Origin: CAYOCE01 sp964402405
Lineage (GTDB): Bacteria > Pseudomonadota > Alphaproteobacteria > UBA7879
NCBI GenBank assembly: GCA_964402405.1
Contig: CAYOCE010000001.1
Coordinates: 1 to 64,000 of the forward strand
Length of the DNA stretch: 64,000 bases
Reading direction: 5' to 3'
A program made the translations under genes and the position numbers. Positions 53,423-62,532 of the stretch are shown in pieces (the stretch's first letter is position 1; every line of letters starts with the position of its first letter). The notes beneath the pieces were generated by a model. The model saw only the letters and a list, made by a program, of their open reading frames with translations. It had not been told where the DNA came from and searched no databases.

Positions 53423-54589
53423 CTACGTATTAGAAATCACTTTTTCGCGTACATAATCCGCCACAATGTCTGAGCCTCCTCGAGGCATCCCAATTTTTGC
53501 ACATACATCTACTTTTTTCACTTTAGCTCCAGAGCCAACTATCCCATCAATAGCAACGCGGAGTGTACCAGCATCGGCAACTCGAGAGGCAATACCCACC
53601 GCCGTTGCAAAGTTTTTATAGTCAGGCCCCGCCACATACAGCACGGGAATTCCCATATAAAGCGCCTGCATCCCAACACTAGATTTATGGGTCAAAATTA
53701 TATCCACAATTGTTGCAATTTGAGGTGTTGTAGCAACCTTAGAATCGACGATTTGTACGTGTTCCAGTCCTTCAGCAGCAGATTTCTCAAGATTTCCTGT
53801 CATCTTGGGGTGCGTTGTAACCAATATTTGAATATTTTTCATCTCTCGAATCGCGTCAAAAAAGGTTTGTAAATATTTTGGATACTCTCCTTCATACGCC
53901 CCTCCCACAAACAAAATGGTTTTCTTTTTCTCATCCAGCTTTAGCTTGGGTTTCAAGGCATTCACATCTGTTTTAGCAAAAGCTTTCTCCCAATCCTCAA
54001 GAGCGGGTTGTCCAGACACAATAATTTCAGCCTTTTGATTCTTAGCTTTCAGCTTGGTTTTCAACAGTTCTACTAATCCCTGATGGGGGACCATGTAGGC
54101 ATCAATTGAGCCAATTTCCTCAAAGAATGGTTCCGCATAAGGTGTCGAATCAAAGGGGTCAAAATTATCATAAAACGCCACCACATGGACCCCCTTGGAT
54201 TTAAAGTGATTTAAAATTTGGGCTTGGACTTTAGAGGCCATTCCTGCAATCACCAGTTTTGGTTCTACCTCTTGATCCAGCTGATGCAATTCTTCAACCG
54301 ACAAAGTATCAGTCCGTTTCATGTGACGCACATCTTTTTGGATAATAAAATCCAACACGGCGGGATGGGTCTTTAGTTGTTCTTTTGAAATACCAAACGC
54401 CAAAATTTTATATCGAATACCTTTCTTTTGCCCAGGGGCTTTCTTCTTTAATTTTGCCGTCATGGGAAGCAACCCATTTTTATCCCCCGTATCATACGTT
54501 GAAATTAACAGATCCACCTTTTGAGGCGTTGAAAAAACGGGGAAGATAAAGAACAGCAGATAGAGAGTCGTAAAAATGAGGTGTAACAT
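53423..54589 (-). CDS. GT-B-like protein with N-terminal signal peptide
   Basis: 388 residues. The N-terminus (about 1-21, MLHLIFTTLYLLFFIFPVFS) is a classic signal peptide or membrane anchor. The rest looks like a two-domain GT-B fold: VDLLISTYDTGD near 25, VAFYDNFDPFDSTPY, TILFVGGAYEGEYPKYLQ near 235, VTTHPKM and the phosphate-binding TIVDIILTHKSSVGMQALYMGIPVLYVAG near 290-315. GT-B enzymes normally work in the cytosol, so an exported one is odd. I cannot name its substrate. It is the gene just upstream of the antiterminator, with its own leader. Confidence 0.65.
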   Translation of the reverse strand: MLHLIFTTLYLLFFIFPVFSTPQKVDLLISTYDTGDKNGLLPMTAKLKKKAPGQKKGIRYKILAFGISKEQLKTHPAVLDFIIQKDVRHMKRTDTLSVEELHQLDQEVEPKLVIAGMASKVQAQILNHFKSKGVHVVAFYDNFDPFDSTPYAEPFFEEIGSIDAYMVPHQGLVELLKTKLKAKNQKAEIIVSGQPALEDWEKAFAKTDVNALKPKLKLDEKKKTILFVGGAYEGEYPKYLQTFFDAIREMKNIQILVTTHPKMTGNLEKSAAEGLEHVQIVDSKVATTPQIATIVDIILTHKSSVGMQALYMGIPVLYVAGPDYKNFATAVGIASRVADAGTLRVAIDGIVGSGAKVKKVDVCAKIGMPRGGSDIVADYVREKVISNT

Positions 54590-54910
54590 AGAAAATCTCC
54601 TTTAAAATTATAGATAACCTAAAACACTAATCGGGACCATACTAAACTCTAAAACCTTTTTCAAGATGTATTATCATAAAAAATTATAAAAATTATGTTG
54701 ATTTTTTTAATAACTTCTCATATTCTCCCCTACGTTCTTTTGTATAGACTCTCTCTGGACCACCCCGTTCTTGAACCATCCCGACGAAAGTCGGGATCCA
54801 AGAGCTCCAGAGTACTATTCAAGGTACTTGGACCCCGGCTTTCGCCGGGGTGGTTCTTAGAAAAAAATGGTTTGGTTATGTAAGAAGTTTATTTTTGAAA
54901 GGAGATAACT
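54590..54910. repeat. intergenic region with hairpin-rich repeat at 54757-54857
   Basis: No gene. TCCCGAC-GAAA-GTCGGGA (54779-54796) and CCCCGGC-TTTC-GCCGGGG (54833-54850) are two strong stem-loops. They are enclosed by GACCACCCCG (54758-54767) and CGGGGTGGTTC (54846-54856). The GC-rich block in AT-rich DNA is the kind of palindromic repeat dispersed in alphaproteobacterial genomes. AAAGGAG lies before comM. Confidence 0.7.
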
Positions 54911-56407
54911 ATGGCTGCAAGAGTTTGGACGGTTGCGTTTTCAGGGATTGACGTTATCCCCATCGAGGTACAGGTACAGGTAACACCAGGTCTCCCGGCG
55001 TTTGTTATTGTGGGACTACCCGACAAGGCTGTGGGGGAATCCAAAGAACGTATCCGAAATGCCCTGCATGCCATTGGCTTGATGATCCCCCTACAGCACA
55101 TCACTGTAAACCTAGCTCCGGCAGATATCCAAAAAGGAGGTAGCCATTATGACTTGGCGGTGGCAGTTTGTTTGTTGGGGATTATGGATGTGCTGCCTCT
55201 TCAAGAAATTAACCAATATATGATGATGGGAGAACTGGCGTTGGATGGGTCTATCCGAGGGGTTACAGGGGTTTTACCCGCGGCCATGGCTGCCTTCAAT
55301 CGAAATCTGAAATTCATTTGTCCCCATAGCTCGGGACCAGAGGCCGCTTGGATTAAGGACTTAAATATCCTGGCCCCCAATAGTTTACTGGCTTTAGTTA
55401 ACCATTTTAAGGGCGTGCAAACCCTGACCCCGCCTATCCCTGGAATTGCGGAGAAGCCAGCCTCTATAAAAGATTTAAAGGATATCAAAGGCCAAGAAAC
55501 GGCAAGGCGTGCCCTGGAGATTGCAGCAGCAGGAGGGCATAACATGTTGATGATGGGACCGCCGGGATCAGGAAAATCCATGCTGGCATCGCGCTTGCCG
55601 GGAATCCTACCGCCACTTACCCCCAATGAGGCATTGGAGTTGACTATGATTTATAGTGTTGCCGGTATGCTGAAGGAAGGACAATTATTGAGTCATCGAC
55701 CCTTTCGAGATCCCCATCATTCAGCGTCCTTGCCCTCGTTAGTGGGAGGGGGAATTCATGCAAAACCTGGGGAGGTATCCTTGGCCCATACGGGCGTCTT
55801 GTTTTTAGACGAGCTTCCTGAATTTTCGCGCGCTGGATTGGAATCGTTGCGTCAACCCCTGGAATCCAAACGGGCTGTCATATCCAGGGCCAATGCCCAT
55901 GTTAGTTATCCCGCCAATATTCAATTGGTGGCCGCCATGAATCCCTGTATGTGTGGGTATTTAGATGATCCTGAGCGCGCCTGTTCCAGGGCCCCCAAAT
56001 GTGGCGAGTTTTATCAATCCCGCATCTCAGGGCCTTTGATGGATCGTATTGATTTACACGTATATGTACGGGGGGTCTCTCCCGTGGATCTAGCAAAAAA
56101 AGAAGGCGGGGAGCCCACATCTGTGGTTGCCGCACGGGTTAAAAAAGCTCGCGAGGCCCAATTGGATCGATATAAAGGTTTAGACTTTTCAATCAATGCA
56201 CAATTGGATGGAGATTTACTATCCAAGTTTGTGCGCTTAACTGATAAGGCCGCAGAAATGCTAGAGGCTGCTGCTACAAAGGATCAGTTTTCTGCAAGAC
56301 GATATTATAGGATTTTAAAAGTTGCTCGCACAATCGCGGATTTGGAAGGGGTGGATTTAATTCAAGAAAATCACTTGGCTGAAGCTTTGTTTTTTAGGGG
56401 TGTGTGA
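54911..56407 (+). CDS. comM: YifB/ComM family Mg-chelatase-like AAA+ ATPase
   Basis: 498 residues. An N-terminal ChlI-type domain (VIVGLPDKAVGESKERIRNA near 35-54, VNLAPADIQKGGSHYDLAVA), then the AAA+ core with Walker A GPPGSGKSMLA near 216-226 and Walker B VLFLDELPEF near 296-305. DPERACSRAPKCGEFY and a C-terminal helicase-like domain follow. ComM helicases promote branch migration in natural transformation and recombination. Single gene, converging on the CtrA-like regulator. Confidence 0.93.
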   Translation: MAARVWTVAFSGIDVIPIEVQVQVTPGLPAFVIVGLPDKAVGESKERIRNALHAIGLMIPLQHITVNLAPADIQKGGSHYDLAVAVCLLGIMDVLPLQEINQYMMMGELALDGSIRGVTGVLPAAMAAFNRNLKFICPHSSGPEAAWIKDLNILAPNSLLALVNHFKGVQTLTPPIPGIAEKPASIKDLKDIKGQETARRALEIAAAGGHNMLMMGPPGSGKSMLASRLPGILPPLTPNEALELTMIYSVAGMLKEGQLLSHRPFRDPHHSASLPSLVGGGIHAKPGEVSLAHTGVLFLDELPEFSRAGLESLRQPLESKRAVISRANAHVSYPANIQLVAAMNPCMCGYLDDPERACSRAPKCGEFYQSRISGPLMDRIDLHVYVRGVSPVDLAKKEGGEPTSVVAARVKKAREAQLDRYKGLDFSINAQLDGDLLSKFVRLTDKAAEMLEAAATKDQFSARRYYRILKVARTIADLEGVDLIQENHLAEALFFRGV

Positions 56408-56433
56408 TACTATACCATTTTCCGAAAATAATA

Positions 56434-57120
56434 TTAGACCTTAAACGCCTGGGGGTTAATGCGATATCCCTGACCCCAAACAGTTTGAATATAGTCGTCC
56501 TTAATCCCAAAATTTTTAAGCTTTTTCCGAAGGTGCCAAACAAAGGCATCGATGATGCGCACCCCAGGTTCATCAATCCCCCCATACAGGCGATCCAGCA
56601 GCATTTCCTTTGTGGAAATTTCCCCTTTGCGCATAACGAGGCTTTCAAAAACCATATATTCTTTTTTTGTTAAAGGGATTACCACATTTTCAATTGTAAC
56701 ATTGCTGTTAGCCGGGGATATTTTCAAGGAACCGACCTGAATTTCTGTAGAGGAAAAACCTTTGGATCTGCGAATGATGGAAAAAATTTTGGCATAAAGC
56801 TCTTCGTGATCATAAGGCGCTATGAAAACATCATCCGCCCCCTTATTTAAAAGATGAATGGATTGTTCTTTTAAGGTATTTTCGGGCAGCAACACAATCA
56901 CGGGTATTTTGGAAATTTCGTGAATTTTCTCAAAAATGTTTTCGATTCCGTCTGTTTCAAAATCGGTGAGGATCGTCAGGTCATGGGAATAGGATTCAAG
57001 GAGACTTTTTAAATTTTCAAACGAATGGGTGCATGTCAAAGAAAGATTTGTTTTGGTTCCCAAAAATTCTTTGATCAGATACGTATCTATTTTTTCGTTT
57101 TCATATAAAATAATATTCAT
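56434..57120 (-). CDS. CtrA-like response regulator with degenerate receiver
   Basis: 228 residues, OmpR-type. The C-terminal winged helix is strongly CtrA-like: RRSKGF, PLTKKEYMVFESLVMRKG, STKEMLLDRLYGGIDEPGVRIIDAFVWHLRKKL and YIQTVWGQGYRI. The receiver keeps a possible phospho-acceptor (D53) and one acidic residue (E7), but the second pocket acid is N8/E9. The conserved Ser/Thr is L78, and the conserved Lys before the cis-proline is A101. Phosphorelay control may be weakened or lost. CtrA normally controls the cell cycle and division genes. It could be the only CtrA or a diverged paralogue; this cannot be decided here. Confidence 0.85.
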   Translation of the reverse strand: MNIILYENEKIDTYLIKEFLGTKTNLSLTCTHSFENLKSLLESYSHDLTILTDFETDGIENIFEKIHEISKIPVIVLLPENTLKEQSIHLLNKGADDVFIAPYDHEELYAKIFSIIRRSKGFSSTEIQVGSLKISPANSNVTIENVVIPLTKKEYMVFESLVMRKGEISTKEMLLDRLYGGIDEPGVRIIDAFVWHLRKKLKNFGIKDDYIQTVWGQGYRINPQAFKV

Positions 57121-57234
57121 TGTTCAATATTAAGTAAAAAATTATTAATTACATAATATATATTACCACAAATATGTATTTTTGTCTAATCCGAACAAAA
57201 TAGATGACATCGTTTTGGCTTTTTAATGGCAGGA

Positions 57235-58350
57235 CTAATACCTCTCCAGTCTTTGATCACCATTTACGTCTGCATTTAGTAAAAAGCCAAAGCCAATCAT
57301 CAGGGTCGTGAGGGCTGTTCCTCCATAGGATACCAAGGGTAATGGGATTCCTACCACAGGCAATAATCCCATCACCATAGCCATATTTACAAAGACGTAG
57401 ATGAATAGGGTCATGACGATGCCAACGGCAATCAACCTTGCAAAAATACTTTGGCATTGGAGGGCGATCTTGGTGCCGTAAAATAGCATCAATCCATAAA
57501 AGCTGATTAAAATTAATGCCCCCATCATGCCGAATTCCTCGCAGAACATGGTGAAAATGAAATCAGTTTGTTTTTCCGGCAAGTAATTCAAATGACTCTG
57601 GGTTCCGTGCATATATCCCTTACCAAAGATGCCTCCTGAGCCTAAGGCAATTTTAGATTGAAGGATATGGTAGCCAGATCCTAAAGGATCATTTTCTGGA
57701 TTTAGGAAGGTTAGGATTCGTTTCTTTTGATAGTCCCTTAGAAAAAACCATCCAAAGGGCATAACAGCACCGGCCCCTAACCCAATGCCTATAAAATAAA
57801 GCCTTGGGACGCCTGCCACAAAAAATATACTGATGCCAATCATTGTCAGTAGAAGGGCTGTTCCCAAATCGGGTTGTTTTGAAACCAAGAGAACAGGTAT
57901 CAGAATCATTAAGAAAGGCGGCAGCAAGAACGATGGTTTTTTGACATCCTCCAAGGTAGATCGGTGAAAATAACACGCCAGCGCTAGGACCAGTGCGATA
58001 CGCATCAGCTCAGACGGTTGGAGGCGAATGATATATAGATCCAACCACCGCTGCCCCCCTTTTCCTATTAAACCAAAAATCTCAACCCCTAATAATAAGG
58101 CAAAACTAAGCCCATAAATCCAATAGGCAAACCTTAGCCACACACGCATGGGGCTAATAGCAATTCCTAACATGACGCCGAATACAGCCAGAAACCTAAA
58201 AATTTGGGGGAGTGCCCAAGGATTAAGATTGCCCCCCCCTGCGGAATACAACATCACAAAGCCAAGGAGGGCAACAAGTGTAATCAAGGCAATGTAGCCA
58301 TAATTCAACTGCATCAGTCGTTGATAGAGCGTTTGGTGATCATACCTCAT
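57235..58350 (-). CDS. rodA: rod shape-determining protein RodA (SEDS glycosyltransferase)
   Basis: Inner-membrane peptidoglycan polymerase of the elongasome. 371 residues, about ten membrane helices. SEDS marks include RWLDLYIIRLQPSELMRIALVLALACYF near 95-122, KQPDLGTALLLTMIG near 159, and VGIPLPLVSYGGTALTTLMIGFG near the C-terminus. It overlaps the mrdA end by 11 bp and works with PBP2. Confidence 0.95.
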   Translation of the reverse strand: MRYDHQTLYQRLMQLNYGYIALITLVALLGFVMLYSAGGGNLNPWALPQIFRFLAVFGVMLGIAISPMRVWLRFAYWIYGLSFALLLGVEIFGLIGKGGQRWLDLYIIRLQPSELMRIALVLALACYFHRSTLEDVKKPSFLLPPFLMILIPVLLVSKQPDLGTALLLTMIGISIFFVAGVPRLYFIGIGLGAGAVMPFGWFFLRDYQKKRILTFLNPENDPLGSGYHILQSKIALGSGGIFGKGYMHGTQSHLNYLPEKQTDFIFTMFCEEFGMMGALILISFYGLMLFYGTKIALQCQSIFARLIAVGIVMTLFIYVFVNMAMVMGLLPVVGIPLPLVSYGGTALTTLMIGFGFLLNADVNGDQRLERY

Positions 58351-60154
58351 CTGAATTCCCTTGATTTAGTTGTTGAGCCTTTAAGAGTAAATCTCGGGCA
58401 ATGGGGGCTGCGACTTGGGACCCCCATCCCCCATGTTCCACCAAAACAAAGACCGCATATTTGGGATCTTGGATGGGGGCAAAGCCTACGAACATGGCAT
58501 GATCCCGCAGATGCCACGGCATTTGGGATTGGGTGCGCACGCCCCGTAATCGTTCTTCCTTAGAAATTCGACACACTTGGGCTGTGGCTGTCTTTCCCCC
58601 CATCTCAAGCCCAGCATAGGGGATACGGGCCCCATAGGAAGATCCCCCTTCTTTATTGGTGGCACCCGCAAGACCAGCCAAGATAGCCATTCTCGATTTT
58701 TCAGAAATTTCCAGAGAAGTCTTATTAAAGTGCTTATCCGAGGATACCAAATGGGGTTTTATCTTATACCCCCCATTTGCCAGACTTGCCATCATGGTGA
58801 TCAGTTGCAAAGGCGTTACTAAAATCCCTCCTTGTCCAATGGACATAAGGACGGTGTCCCCTACATACCAGGGTTGATTTCTCACCCGTTTCTTCCAGGT
58901 GGGATCGGGTATAAACCCCGTTTTTTCGGCGGGCATATCGATGCCTGTTTTCGCCTCAAATCCTAATTTCTTTGCCATGTTGATAATAGCCGTTGATCCC
59001 ACCCGTTTAGCCAACTCATAGAAATAGACATCACAAGATTTTTCGAGAGCTGAAATCATATCTAATGTCCCGTGCCCTTGCTTTTTATAACAATGGAAGG
59101 TGTGTTTTCCAATCATAATCTTCCCATGACACGTACATGTTTCGCTAGGGTCTATACCCTCTTCAAGGGCAGCCAAAGCCACCACTATTTTAAAGGTAGA
59201 GGCCGGACTATAGAGTCCCTGAATAGCCTTGTTAATAAGGGGGGACAAAGGATTGTCTGCAAGGGAACGCCAGACCTGCTGATTAACGCCCCCCACAAAA
59301 ACACTGGGATCATAGGAGGGGGTTGAAACAAAGGTCAACATCTCCCCGGTGTGAACATCCATGACCAAGGCAACGCCACTTTTATAGGGCGCTAGTTTTT
59401 CGCTCGCATATTTCTGCAACTCTAAATCAATGGTCAGATGAAGATTGTTTCCTGGGATAGGGGGAGTTGACTTTACACACCTGACAGATCTTCCCCGGGC
59501 ATTGACCTCTACTTCATTTCTTCCAGGAGTACCCCTTAAAATACTATCATATGTTTTTTCGATGCCCCCTTTGCCAATCATCGCTCCCGGCATCATCAAA
59601 GATCGATCGCGTTCAATTTCAGCAGCTGTGGGGTTTGCCACATATCCCAGTAAGTTTCCAACGGCGTGATGAACTTGATACAATCGATTGGTACGCATGC
59701 TAATGCTAAGGCTAGGGTAATGGAGAATGGCGAGCTCTAAGGCTGTGATTTCATTCACACTAAGATGATCCTTGATTTCAATGGGCACATACGAAGGGGT
59801 GCGCTCAGCCGTCTTTTTAATTTGATTCAAATCATTGGGTGTTAGATGCAGCAAAGGGGCCATATAGTCCATCACTCCTTCTGTATTTTTAGATCGTTCT
59901 CTGAGGAAAGAGGCTGTATAATAGAGAGTGTTCTCAACAATTAGTTTTCCGTTACGATCAAAAATTTGTCCTCGTTCCGGAAAAATAAATTCAATATTGA
60001 TGGCGTTATCGTCCGATAGAATTTTATATTTTTCAGCAAGGATGACCTGTAAATAAAAAAGCCTTAGAATCAATCCAAAAAACAAAATCCCCTGGATTAT
60101 CAATAAGGCTCTAATTCTAGCATAAAAGGATTTATATTGTTTTTGTGCCGTCAT
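58340..60154 (-). CDS. mrdA: penicillin-binding protein 2
   Basis: Transpeptidase of the elongasome. 604 residues: an N-terminal membrane helix (about 14-34), the dimerisation (pedestal) domain with GPGLEKTYD-like IGKGGIEKTYDSILRG, and the transpeptidase domain. The nucleophile motif is STFK near residue 315, and the second motif is KSCDVYFYE. The third motif reads GGKTATAQV near 521 instead of the usual KTG or KSG, a Gly to Ala change. It sits 3 bp after mreD. Confidence 0.95.
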   Translation of the reverse strand: MTAQKQYKSFYARIRALLIIQGILFFGLILRLFYLQVILAEKYKILSDDNAINIEFIFPERGQIFDRNGKLIVENTLYYTASFLRERSKNTEGVMDYMAPLLHLTPNDLNQIKKTAERTPSYVPIEIKDHLSVNEITALELAILHYPSLSISMRTNRLYQVHHAVGNLLGYVANPTAAEIERDRSLMMPGAMIGKGGIEKTYDSILRGTPGRNEVEVNARGRSVRCVKSTPPIPGNNLHLTIDLELQKYASEKLAPYKSGVALVMDVHTGEMLTFVSTPSYDPSVFVGGVNQQVWRSLADNPLSPLINKAIQGLYSPASTFKIVVALAALEEGIDPSETCTCHGKIMIGKHTFHCYKKQGHGTLDMISALEKSCDVYFYELAKRVGSTAIINMAKKLGFEAKTGIDMPAEKTGFIPDPTWKKRVRNQPWYVGDTVLMSIGQGGILVTPLQLITMMASLANGGYKIKPHLVSSDKHFNKTSLEISEKSRMAILAGLAGATNKEGGSSYGARIPYAGLEMGGKTATAQVCRISKEERLRGVRTQSQMPWHLRDHAMFVGFAPIQDPKYAVFVLVEHGGWGSQVAAPIARDLLLKAQQLNQGNSDEV

Positions 60155-60157
60155 TAA

Positions 60158-60664
60158 TTAAATCCTGAAAATCCTATTTTTCCTAAAGGTATTTATCAAA
60201 AGATAAACCCAAGGATATAAAAAAGCCGCAAATAAATAAGACCCCAAAGAAGAAGAGATATCAAAAAACTCTCCCCCTAAAAGGCAAATAACAAGCCACT
60301 CTATAATCATTAAGACAATGCAAGATAAGGAAAATACTGCCCACTCCGTATTGAAGGAAAAATTAATCAAGTATCGACGCTCAAATAAAACAAATCCATA
60401 AAAGCATAAAAATAAAAAGGCACTCTCCCCAAGGAAGCAACATCCCATCGTGTCCTGAAGAATTCCTATCAGAAATATAGACCAGGGGGGTAATAAATCT
60501 GGTCGATAAATGGACCAATAATAAATAAAGGACAAACTAAGAAGAGGCGTAACAGGCAGCAGATAAAATAAGCGAGACCCATCCAAAATGGCAGCCGTTA
60601 AAAGTGTCAAAGTGGGGATGCTTTTTCGAAAGTTAACCCTGATGTGGTAAAGTAGCTTCTTCAT
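60158..60664 (-). CDS. mreD: rod shape-determining protein MreD
   Basis: 168 residues, about five membrane helices, of the MreD family that links MreC to RodA and PBP2. The phrase LIGILQDTMGCCFLGESAFLFLCFYGFVLFERRYL in the middle is the recognisable family core (helix with a buried Asp then Gly). The adjacent mrdA and rodA support the call. mreB and mreC, usually upstream, are not present in the 310-bp spacer before it. Confidence 0.85.
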   Translation of the reverse strand: MKKLLYHIRVNFRKSIPTLTLLTAAILDGSRLFYLLPVTPLLSLSFIYYWSIYRPDLLPPWSIFLIGILQDTMGCCFLGESAFLFLCFYGFVLFERRYLINFSFNTEWAVFSLSCIVLMIIEWLVICLLGGEFFDISSSLGSYLFAAFLYPWVYLLINTFRKNRIFRI

Positions 60665-60974
60665 TCAGTAATGTTAGTTACATGTACCGGTTGTTTCAAG
60701 AAATATTTGCCTGCAGGCATAAAATACGCGCTTCTGAAGATTTACGCAACAAAACCCAGAACCATCGATAACCATCTTCATGCTCATATGACACAAATAT
60801 TAATCTTGAGCAAAATATATTGATTAACTTCACTGCTCAAGATACACTAATGATTGACTTGAGCATGAAAGGAGATGGGATGTCAGATGCTATCTCATGT
60901 GTCTTAGATCCTTATTCACGTTCGCTAAAGCTCACGGCTCAGGGTGACGCCGATTTTTAAGAAAAAATTTCTTC
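60665..60974. other. mreD-lptB spacer, nothing coding recognised
   Basis: Contains two close copies of a ttgagcatga/cttgagca phrase (near 60808 and 60858). It also has a short inverted pair GAGAT...ATCTC near 60872-60897. I looked for a leftover mreC tail on the minus strand but found only short frames with stops. No terminator is clear for lptB. Confidence 0.4.
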
Positions 60975-61700
60975 TCACATTGTAAAATCAATGCCCAAAT
61001 AGACGCGTCGAACATCCTCGTGAATGATAATGTCATTTGCGGGGCCTTCGGTCAAAATCATCCCCTCATTCAAAATATAAGCCCGATCAACGATGTTCAA
61101 TGTATCCCGCACATTGTGATCAGTCAGAAGAATCCCAATCCCCCGTTGTTTTAGGTGTAAAATCAGATCACGAATATCATTCACCGCAATAGGATCAATA
61201 CCTGCTAAGGGTTCATCTAGTAAAATGTATTGGGGTTTCGTGGCAAGGGCTCTGGCAATTTCACACCGGCGGCGCTCTCCCCCCGATAGGGTGATGGCAA
61301 GAGTATGTCGTAGATGGGTAATGGAAAATTCAGCCAGCAATTCCTCTAATTCAGCTTCTCGTCTATCGGGATCAGGTTCTGCAATTTCTAGAATAGATTT
61401 GATATTTTCTTCAACAGTCAATCCCCGGAAAATAGAGGCCTCTTGGGGTAAATACCCAATGCCAAGCCTTGCCCGCCTAAACATGGGAAGGTTCGTAATA
61501 TCATGCCCATCTAAAAACACCTGTCCATAATCAGGTTTGATCATGCCGCAGAAAATATAAAAGCAGGTTGTTTTGCCAGCCCCGTTAGGGCCCAGCAGAC
61601 CAACGACCTCACCTGGCCGTACATAGACACTCACGCCCCGCAGGATCGGCCTTTTTTTAAAAGCTTTACCAACATCTTTAATTTCTAAACCCATATTCAT
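60975..61700 (-). CDS. lptB: LPS export ABC ATPase LptB
   Basis: Cytosolic ATPase that drives LPS extraction by LptFG. About 241 residues. Walker A GPNGAGKTT at 37-45, Q-loop YLPQEAS near 84, signature LSGGE at 138-142, Walker B LLDEP at 160-164 and the switch His in TDHN are all intact. I start at ATG 61700; ATG 61694 is also possible. It follows lptA with a 10-bp gap. rpoN, its usual downstream neighbour in Alphaproteobacteria, is missing. Confidence 0.96.
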   Translation of the reverse strand: MNMGLEIKDVGKAFKKRPILRGVSVYVRPGEVVGLLGPNGAGKTTCFYIFCGMIKPDYGQVFLDGHDITNLPMFRRARLGIGYLPQEASIFRGLTVEENIKSILEIAEPDPDRREAELEELLAEFSITHLRHTLAITLSGGERRRCEIARALATKPQYILLDEPLAGIDPIAVNDIRDLILHLKQRGIGILLTDHNVRDTLNIVDRAYILNEGMILTEGPANDIIIHEDVRRVYLGIDFTM

Positions 61701-61710
61701 CAAAATATCT

Positions 61711-62532
61711 TTAAGTCCTTAAAATCAACGCTTCAACACGATCCGTTTCAGTGCCTTTACTGGATTTATCATAGCCTGGCTTATGCTGCAAGACCCGACT
61801 AATCCCGTCGGTTGTTATTTCAGCGTACCCTCCTTGAATTTGTCCTTTTGAGTCTGATAATTCCACATCTCCCTCTAGATAGGTTTTTCCCTGGTCTTCG
61901 TCATGTTCTCCATAGTTTGCAATGGCTACTTGATCCGGAAGGATAATTTTCACATTCCCTTTGGCTACCATCTTTTTTAACTTTGTTTTTCCATGGATGG
62001 TGGGAGCTTCCGTCGTTGATTTCTGAGAGGCATCTTCTTCCATATAGGCGATAACCTCATCTGCCATTAGGGTTTGATTCTCTTTTTCAATCTTCACATT
62101 CCCAAATGCTTGTGCTTGTTTTGCTTTAGGGGAATAGATGATCTTTTCATAAGCGATCATCTTGATACCAGGTTCAACAAAGGTGACAGGGTTGCCTGTT
62201 AAAGTAATGGTATCCTGGGGAATATTATAAGTGGCCCGATCTGCATGAATTTTTCTTGGGGATTCTTCGATTACCACATGGCCCCAAACCTCTAATTGCT
62301 GAATAGCAATCTTTTTCTGCTCCCCTTTTGTAAAGTGAGCTTTCGCGTGATCCGCCTGTAATAGTTGATTCCCCCGCTTTACGACAATTTCCTGATGGGC
62401 TTCAATGGTTTGCTTGGCATCATCAATTTCCATTCCCCCTTTTGCGGAAATATCCACAACGGGTTTTTCATTTGATACGGCATTTAAGGAGAAGAACCCA
62501 AAAGCACATAACCCTATAAAACGAATCCTCAT
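61711..62532 (-). CDS. lptA: LPS transport periplasmic protein LptA-like
   Basis: 273 residues with a signal peptide (about 1-19). OstA-type beta-jellyroll repeats follow: GGMEIDDAKQTIEAHQEIVVKRGNQLLQADHA, IHADRATYNIPQDTITLTG and YLEGDVELSD. It bridges the periplasm in LPS export. It is longer than E. coli LptA (185), suggesting an extra jellyroll repeat. The start overlaps the lptC stop (ATGA). Confidence 0.9.
   Translation of the reverse strand: MRIRFIGLCAFGFFSLNAVSNEKPVVDISAKGGMEIDDAKQTIEAHQEIVVKRGNQLLQADHAKAHFTKGEQKKIAIQQLEVWGHVVIEESPRKIHADRATYNIPQDTITLTGNPVTFVEPGIKMIAYEKIIYSPKAKQAQAFGNVKIEKENQTLMADEVIAYMEEDASQKSTTEAPTIHGKTKLKKMVAKGNVKIILPDQVAIANYGEHDEDQGKTYLEGDVELSDSKGQIQGGYAEITTDGISRVLQHKPGYDKSSKGTETDRVEALILRT

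Noticed and set aside
54757..54857. tRNA or structured small RNA in the comM upstream region
   Set aside because: The stems do not make a cloverleaf; GAAA/TTTC loops and outer inverted ends fit a dispersed palindromic repeat better.
60665..60790. Possible mreC remnant upstream of mreD
   Set aside because: Minus-strand frames give only short peptides with stops and none shows MreC motifs.
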